Program-made: the position numbers and the translations under genes | Assembly (NCBI GenBank): GCA_035640715.1 | Contig: DASQVO010000228.1 | Coordinates: forward strand, 1-12,407 | From: DASQVO01 sp035640715 | Lineage (GTDB): Bacteria > Actinomycetota > Actinomycetes > Streptosporangiales > Streptosporangiaceae | Reading direction: 5' to 3' | Length of the DNA stretch: 12,407 bases | In this document: positions 7,222 through 12,407 of the stretch, piece by piece | How positions within the stretch are numbered: position 1 is the first letter of the stretch | Layout of the letters: each line of letters starts with the position of its first letter | Notes under the pieces: generated by a model | What the model saw: the letters and a program-made list of their open reading frames with translations, nothing else | Databases searched by the model: none | Told to the model about the DNA's origin: nothing

Positions 7222-7232
7222 GGTATACAATC
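7222..7232. promoter_or_regulatory. GntR-type operator candidate
   Basis: GTATAC at 7223-7228 fits the general GntR operator core (GT-M-K-AC), and the surrounding GTATACAA resembles GTATGCAA at 10340-10347 beside the gntR gene. It lies about 12-20 nt after the expected transcription start, where a bound repressor would block the transporter transcript. TACAAT (7226-7231) could alternatively be a second -10 box. Confidence 0.35.
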
Positions 7233-7296
7233 CGTCCGGGTAGAAACACCTGGCCGTGCGCGGCCGGGGGTGCCCGGCCGGTCGAGGAGTGACGCC

Positions 7297-7568
7297 GTGC
7301 ACCACGAGCTCACCGTCTGGTCCCGCGGAAGTACCACTATTTCCATCCTCCCGTCCAGCGGCCAGTCACGGATTACCTGGCCTCGCGGGGCGGTTCGGCA
7401 CATGCTGCCGGAACACGCCGGGTCATGCAGGTCGGGGCCAGCCGCAACTGGGAGGACATGGGGATGGATGTGCCGCCCGAACTGTAGGCCGGTGAGGACC
7501 CCGAGGCGCATGCGCGGCTGAAGGAAGAGCACTACTCGATGCCGCTCAACCGGGGCGTCGGCGCGTAG
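7297..7568 (+). pseudogene. Broken small gene (frameshift plus internal stop)
   Basis: A GAGGAG ribosome binding site at 7284-7289 is perfectly spaced (7 nt) from GTG 7297, which opens with MHHELTVWSR. After about codon 10 this frame loses protein character. The frame beginning near 7326 then reads as convincing protein, RKYHYFHPPVQRPVTDYLA..., through MQVGASRNWEDMGMDVPPEL to a TAG at 7485-7487. The same frame continues EDPEAHARLKEEHYSMPLNR to a TAG at 7566-7568, with strongly G/C third positions. One frameshift and one stop therefore break what looks like a 90-residue soluble protein. I do not recognise the family. It sits in the leader of the OFA transporter, so it may once have been a partner gene. 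A sequencing error could explain the frameshift but is less likely to explain the stop as well. Confidence 0.55.
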
Positions 7569-7585
7569 CGTCCAGGCAGAACCAA

Positions 7586-7845
7586 GAACCCGCGGAAGCG
7601 GGGCGAGCCGTCGGCGAGAGGAGGCGATGATGCCTCGGGACGAGCGAGGGAACCGGTGATGCCTGTGGCCGACGGGTCACCGCGCGTCCCTGGTCAGGGC
7701 CCCAGGGACCCGCCGACCTGACGAACTGCGTCAGGCGTTCCGGCATGAGGGCAAACCTGGGGACACAGGGAGCCCCGCGCGGTCCGTCCGTACTCGATAC
7801 CTGCTCCACGCCGCGGTCAGCGACGACCGCGCTGGCCCTCACGGG
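7586..7845 (+). ncRNA. Candidate structured RNA in the transporter leader
   Basis: No protein-like frame is present, but many perfect stems are. These are CCCGC-GGAA-GCGGG (7589-7602, GNRA loop); CCGTCGGC/GCCGACGG (7608-7615 with 7668-7675) enclosing GAGGC/GCCTC (7621-7625 with 7632-7636); GTCCCTGG/CCAGGGAC (7686-7693 with 7702-7709); and CCTGACG/CGTCAGG (7717-7723 with 7729-7735). A long-range TGAGGGC/GCCCTCA (7746-7752 with 7835-7841) encloses CGCGGTC/GACCGCG (7812-7818 with 7825-7831). The density and nesting suggest a folded RNA. It could be a cis-regulatory leader of the transporter or a fragment of group II intron domain I; the style of the sequence reminds me of the latter, but no intron ends or domain V are seen. 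High GC makes chance stems common, so confidence is limited. Confidence 0.35.
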
Positions 7846-7956
7846 CGATGCACGTCGCAACCCGGCGGCAGAGCATCCGTTCCTGACCGGCGAGCACAAG
7901 GCACGACGGGAACGCGAGCTAGCAACATCTCGTCCGAGAGGTATCGGTGGCGATCG

Positions 7957-9399
7957 ATGGCTACAACCGAACCAGCAAGTCTTCCCTACCAAGAAGTAAC
8001 TAACGCTACCGGCCGCGTATTCCGGGTCGGTGAGGAACCAAAACAGATTCTTGGCTACCCGCGAGGGGCCGTCATCATGGCAGCCTGGCTGTGCATGTGC
8101 CTGGCCGGGGTGCTCGAATACACCTGGGGCGCACTATCCGGCTCGCTCCAGAGCGCGCACCACTGGGGGAACGCCCCGACGTTCTGGCTGTTCTCCTTCT
8201 ACGTCATCTTCGAATCGTTGGTGCAGATAGGCACGGGCCTCCTGCGCAACCGCGGGATTCTCAACGTCCGGTGGGCGACGATCATCGGCGGCATCATCTG
8301 CGGCATCGTCGCGTACGGCTGGCTCTCGGTCTCCACCTCGATCTGGACTGCGTACCTGAGCTACGCGGTGCTCGGCGGCATCGGCTCCGGCATGGTGTAC
8401 TCGAGCTGCATCAACATCGTGGCCAAGTGGTACCCGGAGAGGAAGGGCTGGCGGACCGGGTTCGTGAACGGCGGCTGGGCATATGGCTCCGTGCCGTTCA
8501 TCATCTGGGCTGGCGGGCTGAGTTCCGGGACCGGGGTCGGCAGTCTCACCACGCATCAGGTCAAGGCATTCATCATCGCCGAGGGCATCATCATGACCGG
8601 CGTCATCGTCATCGCCGGGTACTTCCTCAAGGACCCGCCGAAGAACTGGTGGCCGAAGACGGTCGACCCGCTCAGCTGGCACAAGCACAGCACCGCGGAC
8701 CTCAGGAACAACCCGCCGGCGCTGCGGCACTACACCCTCGCGCAGATGTGGCGGACCCCGCAGGCCAAGTGGATAGGCATGCAGTACGCCTGTTACGTCG
8801 GCTGCTCACTGTTCGGTGTGGCCTTCTACTACACCTTCGGGACGGCCATGCACCTGGGCAGCTGGGCTGTGGTGGCAGGTGCGGCCGGCTTCGCACTCGC
8901 GGACGGGGGCTTCAGACCGTTCTACGGATGGCTATCCGAGCACATCAGCCGCCGGAAGACGATGATGTACGCGTACTCGGGCAACGTGGTCTTCCAGCTC
9001 CTGGCGTTGTGGGCTGGTGAAGCCCACGTGCCGGTACTGTTCGCCATCTGCGCGGTCATCTCCGGTGGCCTGTCCGGGGCCAACTTCCCGATGACGGCCG
9101 CGATGGTGGCCGACTACTATGGCGAGAACAACAACGCTGTCAACTACGGGTCCATCTACGCGTGGAAGGCGCTCGGCGGCAGCTTCGCCGGCGGCGGTGC
9201 GGCGCTGGTCATGACCGGAACCCTGTATGGCACGTCGCACTACCACTGGCCCCAGGGGTTCTTCTTCGGTGCCTTCCTGGGATTCATCGCCATGCTCATG
9301 GTCACGTTCAAGTGCAAGCGGCCGACCGTGGAGCAGATGGAGGCGGCCGTGAACGCCGCGCCGGAAAAGGCGGCAGCTCCGAAACCAGTGACAGCGTGA
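7957..9399 (+). CDS. OFA-family MFS transporter (OxlT-like oxalate/formate antiporter family)
   Basis: This 480-residue, 12-helix major facilitator sits in the cytoplasmic membrane. The OFA signature is clear in helix 1 (PRGAVIMAAWLCMCLAGVLE, about 36-55), in the loop after helix 4 (WYPERKGWRTGFVNGGWAYG) and in helix 11 (YGSIYAWKALGGSFAGG). Lys404 in helix 11 sits where OxlT has its substrate-binding lysine, which supports an anionic substrate such as oxalate, formate or another small carboxylate. The exact substrate cannot be read. The helix 6-7 loop carries KDPPKNWWPK, and the C-terminus is an Ala/Pro-rich cytoplasmic tail. ATG 7957 follows a weak GGTGG 6 nt upstream. A promoter with a GntR-like operator lies about 750 bp upstream, and a convergent GntR/FCD regulator follows, probably its controller (inference). 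No oxalyl-CoA decarboxylase or formyl-CoA transferase gene is nearby. Confidence 0.92.
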   Translation: MATTEPASLPYQEVTNATGRVFRVGEEPKQILGYPRGAVIMAAWLCMCLAGVLEYTWGALSGSLQSAHHWGNAPTFWLFSFYVIFESLVQIGTGLLRNRGILNVRWATIIGGIICGIVAYGWLSVSTSIWTAYLSYAVLGGIGSGMVYSSCINIVAKWYPERKGWRTGFVNGGWAYGSVPFIIWAGGLSSGTGVGSLTTHQVKAFIIAEGIIMTGVIVIAGYFLKDPPKNWWPKTVDPLSWHKHSTADLRNNPPALRHYTLAQMWRTPQAKWIGMQYACYVGCSLFGVAFYYTFGTAMHLGSWAVVAGAAGFALADGGFRPFYGWLSEHISRRKTMMYAYSGNVVFQLLALWAGEAHVPVLFAICAVISGGLSGANFPMTAAMVADYYGENNNAVNYGSIYAWKALGGSFAGGGAALVMTGTLYGTSHYHWPQGFFFGAFLGFIAMLMVTFKCKRPTVEQMEAAVNAAPEKAAAPKPVTA

Positions 9400-9431
9400 G
9401 CGAGGCGATCGCAGGCGCGGATTGACAACGG

Positions 9432-9474
9432 TCCCGGCGGGCGGGTCGGCTGTGCGGCGGCCCGCCCGCCGGGA
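9432..9474 (+). terminator. Strong terminator hairpin after the OFA transporter
   Basis: TCCCGGCGGGCGGG (9432-9445) pairs perfectly with CCCGCCCGCCGGGA (9461-9474) to form a 14-bp GC stem around a 15-nt loop, 32 bp after the transporter stop codon. It lacks a T run, as is usual in actinomycetes. Confidence 0.8.
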
Positions 9475-9490
9475 TCACGGAAGGAGGGCC

Positions 9491-9631
9491 GTGCCCGGCC
9501 GCTACCCCTGCGAGCTGAAGCTGCCGCTCGCGCCGTACCGCTTCGAACGGCGGGACGAGCCGACGGTGGACGCGGAGAAAGAGGCCACGGGGTCCCACAG
9601 CGAGGAGCGTTACCGGCACGGCGCGGCAGGC
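9491..9631 (+). pseudogene. Possible truncated gene start, unknown product
   Basis: AAGGAGGG (9481-9488) precedes GTG 9491, though closer than usual (2-4 nt). The frame reads as plausible protein for about 45 codons, starting VPGRYPCELKLPLAPYRFER, with mainly G/C third positions. It then runs into the 3' end of the convergent gntR gene, where it becomes antisense with no stop until 10331. The likeliest explanation is a gene start cut off when this junction formed. A chance open frame behind a fortuitous purine run is the alternative. The product is not recognised. Confidence 0.3.
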
Positions 9632-10318
9632 TCAGCCAACGGCGCCGGCCGGGCGGTGGTAAGCGGTCCGCGTGCGCTCATTGTGCGCGCGTGCGATCCC
9701 TGCCGCCCGTTCCTCATCGCCAGCCTCAATCGCCTCGATGAGCTGCTGGTGCTCGGCCCACGACTCATGGCCACGGGCCGGGGCCACCAGACGGTAGTAC
9801 CAGCGCATCCGGCGGCTGACGATACCGGCCAGGTCGGCGAGCACATCATTGCCGGCGAGCGCCGCGATCTCGGCATGGAGAGCGCTGTTGGCGGCGACGA
9901 CACGATCGACGTCGCCCGATTCCGTGGCCGCCACCCCGTCCTGCCAGATAGCCCGCAGCGCCGCTACCGCCTCGGGCGTGACCGAACGTGCCGCGAGGCG
10001 CGCGGTCTCCGCCTCCAGCAGTTCCCGTACATCGAGAAGCTGATTGACCTCACGGTCGGTCGGCACGTGCACGAACGCTCCCTGGCTGGGCCGCAGATCA
10101 ACCCAGCCCTCGGCCTCCAGGCGGTGCAGGGCCTCGCGGACCGGCTGGCGGCTCACACCGAGCTGGCGGGCCAGGTCAGACTCGACGAGATGCTGACCCG
10201 GCCGGAGACCGCCACCCACGACGAGCTCCACCAGGGCCTCATAGACCGACTGGCGCAGCGGGACCGGCCGCTCCACGGGGCGGATGGGCCGCACCTCGGC
10301 AAATTCCGTTGGGCGCAC
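9632..10318 (-). CDS. GntR-family regulator, FadR subfamily with FCD domain
   Basis: This 228-residue DNA-binding regulator has a winged helix-turn-helix at about 23-85 (QSVYEALVELVVGGGLRPG, then SDLARQLGVSRQPVREALHR) and an all-helical FCD ligand domain at about 95-221. FCD proteins bind small carboxylates, often through a metal held by Asp/His residues. Here the corresponding residues are His148, His190 and His212, with Asn144 where Asp is more usual. The start GTG 10318 lies exactly 6 nt after TATACT on the minus strand and has no Shine-Dalgarno sequence, so the mRNA is probably leaderless. The open frame continues upstream without a good start. The gene converges on the OFA transporter, which it probably represses until the substrate appears (inference from family and operator-like sites). 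It is divergent from the next gene with only 30 bp between the starts. Confidence 0.92.
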   Translation of the reverse strand: MRPTEFAEVRPIRPVERPVPLRQSVYEALVELVVGGGLRPGQHLVESDLARQLGVSRQPVREALHRLEAEGWVDLRPSQGAFVHVPTDREVNQLLDVRELLEAETARLAARSVTPEAVAALRAIWQDGVAATESGDVDRVVAANSALHAEIAALAGNDVLADLAGIVSRRMRWYYRLVAPARGHESWAEHQQLIEAIEAGDEERAAGIARAHNERTRTAYHRPAGAVG

Positions 10319-10324
10319 GACGTA

Positions 10325-10350
10325 AGTATATAGACGACTGTATGCAAAAT
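10325..10350. promoter_or_regulatory. gntR promoter and GntR operator-like sites
   Basis: On the minus strand TATACT (plus 10325-10330) is a strong -10 box placing the start of transcription at gntR's GTG. It overlaps GTATATAGAC (10326-10335), a near-palindrome matching its complement at 8 of 10 positions. TGTATGCAAAAT (10339-10350) lies where the -35 region falls and shares GTATRCAA with the site at 7223. Autoregulation, and joint control of the divergent gene, are therefore likely. Confidence 0.45.
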
Positions 10351-11215
10351 GCGATGTGTGATGAATGACTCTGCTCACACCACCGTTCCTGCCGGAGCCC
10401 TCGCCTCGCCAGGCACGCAGGCCTGCGATATCCGGGCCGCCATGCGGGAGGGCATTCCGGTCCCGGTCGCGTCCGGCCGCCATTCCGCCGCCGGTGACGA
10501 GGCATGCCTCATGGAATTGGCGTCCCTCTTCGCATCCGAACCGTGGAGCGATCACCCCGCCAGCGTCCATCCGGTGCTGGCCGCCGTGGCGCGGGCCGTC
10601 AACGACCGGGTCAGCGACGGCGCACGGGAACTCCTCTCGCCGCTCGTGCCGCAGATGACCGGTACGGCTGACGTGGGGCCCGATGGCCATACGCGACCGG
10701 AACGTTGCGCCCGGCTCGTGCTGCTGTGCGCGCGCGAGGCGCTCGCGGCCAGCCCGTTCATGGCGGCCGAGATGGAATCCGCGCGGCTCACCGCCCTCAG
10801 CGTGCTGTCACGCCCTGGCGCGGCGGCGCCCACGGATGCCGGGGAGAGCGGGACCGCGGTGCGGCGCCACGCGGCGGCACTGCTCGACCGGCTCGGCCTG
10901 CTCAACTGGCTGTATGCGAGCCAGGCCGCCGTCCAGGCCGCTCAGGCCATATCGGTCATCGCCGGGGCAGCGACCGGCCCGGCCACCCAGCGCGACGCGC
11001 AGCTATGCCAGCTGCTCCGCGCATGCACGGCCCTGTGCGCCGGCGACGCCGCGGTCCAGCATCCGGCCAGACAGGCCGGCGACAGCCCACGCGGTTACCA
11101 GGCCGCCGCAGTTGGCGGTGAGGTGCGGCAGCACGGGCGCGGCCAAACTGCCGCGGCGCCAGACAATCCGTCCCGTGACGCAAATGTTCAAGAGCCGTTC
11201 GCGGCTGGCGTCTAA
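10349..11215 (+). CDS. Conserved actinobacterial hypothetical protein
   Basis: This 288-residue soluble protein (284 from the alternative ATG 10361) has no signal peptide or membrane helix. The central part (about residues 40-140) contains a motif, EPWSDHPASVHPVLAAVAR followed by AVNDRVSDGARELLSPL, that I recall from uncharacterised Streptomyces-type proteins. The rest is Ala-rich helix, and the C-terminal about 50 residues are low complexity. No catalytic motif is apparent. The start lacks a ribosome binding site. The gene diverges from gntR, with the two start codons about 30 bp apart, so they share a control region. The YdeI-like gene follows after 42 bp in the same direction and could be co-transcribed. 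Confidence 0.7.
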   Translation: MRCVMNDSAHTTVPAGALASPGTQACDIRAAMREGIPVPVASGRHSAAGDEACLMELASLFASEPWSDHPASVHPVLAAVARAVNDRVSDGARELLSPLVPQMTGTADVGPDGHTRPERCARLVLLCAREALAASPFMAAEMESARLTALSVLSRPGAAAPTDAGESGTAVRRHAAALLDRLGLLNWLYASQAAVQAAQAISVIAGAATGPATQRDAQLCQLLRACTALCAGDAAVQHPARQAGDSPRGYQAAAVGGEVRQHGRGQTAAAPDNPSRDANVQEPFAAGV

Positions 11216-11257
11216 GGTGATAGTGATCAGTCGCAGGCGGCGGATGGAGGTAGGGCG

Positions 11258-11836
11258 GTGCCGCGCGACGAGCTTCCGGTCATGGCCTTTGACTCGGCTG
11301 AGGCGCTCGACGGCTGGCTGGCCGAGCATCACGCTGCCTCCCGGGGAATCTGGCTGAAGATCGCCAAGAAGGGCTCCGGCCTTCCCTCCGTCTCCTACGC
11401 CGAGGCGGTCGAGGTCGCCCTCTGCTATGGCTGGATCGACGGGCAGAAGGGGCGGCTCGATGATGATTGCTGGCTGCAGCGGCTGACGCCCAGGAAGCCG
11501 GGCGGCCGGTGGTCGAAGATCAACCGCGGCAAGGCCGAGGAACTGATCTCCAGCGGGCGGATGAAAGCCGCGGGGCTGCGGGAGGTCGAGCAGGCGCAGG
11601 CGGATGGCCGGTGGGACGCGGCCTATGACGGCCAGCGCACGATGGAAGTCCCGCCCGACCTGGCAGCGGCGCTGGACGCCAGCGACCGGGCCCGCGCGTT
11701 CTTCGCGACGCTGAGCAGCGTCAACAGGTACGCGATCCTCTTCCGGATCGGCGGTGCCAAGCGTCCCGAGACCCGCGCGAAGCGAATCGCGAAATACGTC
11801 GCGATGCTGGAAGAGCACAAAACGATCTATCCGTGA
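11258..11836 (+). CDS. YdeI/OmpD-associated family protein
   Basis: This 192-residue cytoplasmic protein belongs to the YdeI/OmpD-associated (OmdA) family. Landmarks are the N-terminal ALDGWLAEHHAASRGIWLKI segment, VEVALCYGWIDGQKG (about 51-65), the basic LTPRKPGGRWSKIN stretch (about 76-89) and the C-terminal helical part with NRYAILFRIGGAKRPETR. The enterobacterial YdeI member is linked to stress resistance and has been called bacteriocin-protective; the biochemical role is unknown. GTG 11258 has GGAGG (11246-11250) 7 nt upstream, the best ribosome binding site in this part of the window. It converges on the epimerase gene, and its last 10 bp overlap the antisense membrane-tail fragment. 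Confidence 0.88.
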   Translation: MPRDELPVMAFDSAEALDGWLAEHHAASRGIWLKIAKKGSGLPSVSYAEAVEVALCYGWIDGQKGRLDDDCWLQRLTPRKPGGRWSKINRGKAEELISSGRMKAAGLREVEQAQADGRWDAAYDGQRTMEVPPDLAAALDASDRARAFFATLSSVNRYAILFRIGGAKRPETRAKRIAKYVAMLEEHKTIYP

Positions 11837-11970
11837 CGCATACGGAGTTCACGGCGCGCGGCCACCGTGTACGCGGCCCCGCCGGCCAGGAGTGCCAGGG
11901 CGAGCGTCAGCGCCAGGACCCACCATCGGTCCCCGGCGAACGGCCGGGCGAGTTCCGTGCAGCCCAGAGC
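11827..11970 (-). pseudogene. Orphan C-terminal membrane-helix fragment (ABC-permease-like tail)
   Basis: Immediately after the epimerase's TAA, and in the same frame, the minus strand reads ELARPFAGDRWWVL, then a hydrophobic helix ALTLALALLAGGAAYTV, a basic AARREL tail and a TAG (11827-11829). This is the typical end of a bacterial integral membrane protein such as an ABC-2-type permease. There is no start codon or ribosome binding site ahead of it. It is most likely the surviving 3' end of a deleted or rearranged gene. A readthrough extension of the epimerase is possible but less likely. Confidence 0.45.
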
Positions 11971-12407
11971 TTACGGCGCCGGGACGTCTTTTTCCGGGAG
12001 CGTGAACTCGCCGCCGAGATAGCGGAACACGGGATCGTCGGGGTCGATCCCCCCGCCGGCGAGGACCTCGTCTGCGTAGGCCTCGGCGTCGTCACGCGGC
12101 TCGTAGCCCAGCGCCTTCGCCTCGTTCAGCGAGACCCAGCCGCCCCTGGTGTTGGCGGACACCCCGAAGATCACGCGGAATCCGGGCCGCTCGGCGGAAA
12201 GGCACGCCTCAAAGAGCCGGCCCGCGTCGTCGGGTGACAGCCAGGTGGACAGGGCGCGGGCGTTCACCGGGCGCTCGGCGCAGGTCAGGATCCGCACGCA
12301 GATCGCGTCCATGCCGTAGCGGTGGTGGTACATGGCGGCGAGCGCCTCCGTGGCCGCCTTGGACACGCCATAGAAGGTGTCCGGCGCGGGGAAGGCGTAG
12401 TCGGGGA
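11971..12407 (-). CDS. NAD-dependent epimerase/dehydratase, uronate dehydrogenase-like (3' part)
   Basis: Only the last 144 residues are inside the window; the gene continues past 12407. The visible part begins just before the catalytic YGVSK (Tyr-x-x-x-Lys) of the extended short-chain dehydrogenase superfamily. It continues with RYGMDAICVRI, the STWLSPDDAGRL segment, a GFRVIFGVSANTR stretch and ALGYEPRDDAEAYA. This order matches bacterial uronate dehydrogenases, which oxidise galacturonate or glucuronate to aldarolactones with NAD+. The Rossmann nucleotide-binding N-terminus is not visible, so the exact substrate class stays open. A GTG occurs within the YGVSK motif but cannot be the true start because the motif is split by it. 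The stop TAA is at 11971-11973. Confidence 0.8.
   Translation of the reverse strand, partial: PDYAFPAPDTFYGVSKAATEALAAMYHHRYGMDAICVRILTCAERPVNARALSTWLSPDDAGRLFEACLSAERPGFRVIFGVSANTRGGWVSLNEAKALGYEPRDDAEAYADEVLAGGGIDPDDPVFRYLGGEFTLPEKDVPAP

Noticed and set aside
7745..7999. Small plus-strand open frame just before the transporter
   Set aside because: No ribosome binding site, overlaps the stem-rich segment and the transporter start, and the composition is not protein-like.
9632..10333. Plus-strand open frame through gntR
   Set aside because: Antisense to a clear GntR/FCD gene. Only the part before 9632 has independent support, and that is reported as a possible truncated start.

Overview
The window is GC-rich, with G/C-dominated third codon positions, GTG starts and long antisense open frames. 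This is typical of an actinomycete (Actinomycetota). Genus cannot be told from the sequence alone. The gene families (an FCD-type GntR regulator, an OFA/OxlT-like transporter, a type-3 prolyl-tRNA synthetase, a Tyr/Gly-rich membrane-anchored protein) fit a soil or plant-associated mycelial lineage, but that is inference.

Layout. 1-279: no intact gene; a short open 3' remnant, small direct repeats and a strong hairpin, next to the 3' end of a tRNA-Thr(GGU) (280-352, minus). 706-1977 (plus): a secreted, single-pass surface protein with a Ser/Thr/Pro stalk. It converges on 2091-4319 (minus), a type II membrane protein with a very long Tyr/Gly/Asp/Pro-rich cytoplasmic region; overlapping hairpins sit between the two. 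4470-5909 (plus): proS (archaeal/eukaryotic-like ProRS), probably read from a leaderless mRNA. 6109-6936 (plus): a MerR-family regulator with a GyrI-like effector domain, preceded by a perfect 14-bp palindrome and followed by tandem hairpins.

6937-7956 is a decayed or regulatory segment. It holds a good sigma-70-type promoter with a GntR-like operator just downstream, a broken small gene with a good ribosome binding site (7297-7568), and about 260 nt able to fold into several perfect stems, all leading into the OFA-family MFS transporter (7957-9399). After a strong terminator comes a truncated reading frame, then a convergent GntR/FCD regulator (9632-10318, minus). The regulator is also likely leaderless and carries GTAT-type operator-like sites over its own promoter. 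I infer that this regulator controls the transporter, probably for oxalate, formate or another small organic acid. No catabolic enzyme for the substrate is present.

Divergent from gntR are a conserved actinobacterial hypothetical (10349-11215) and a YdeI/OmpD-associated family protein (11258-11836). The right edge holds the 3' part of a minus-strand NAD-dependent epimerase/dehydratase resembling uronate dehydrogenase, followed directly and in the same frame by an orphan membrane-protein C-terminus (11827-11970).

No CRISPR array, transposase, toxin-antitoxin pair or recognisable defence system is present. The least explained part is the 7.2-8.0 kb leader segment (broken gene plus structured RNA candidate).
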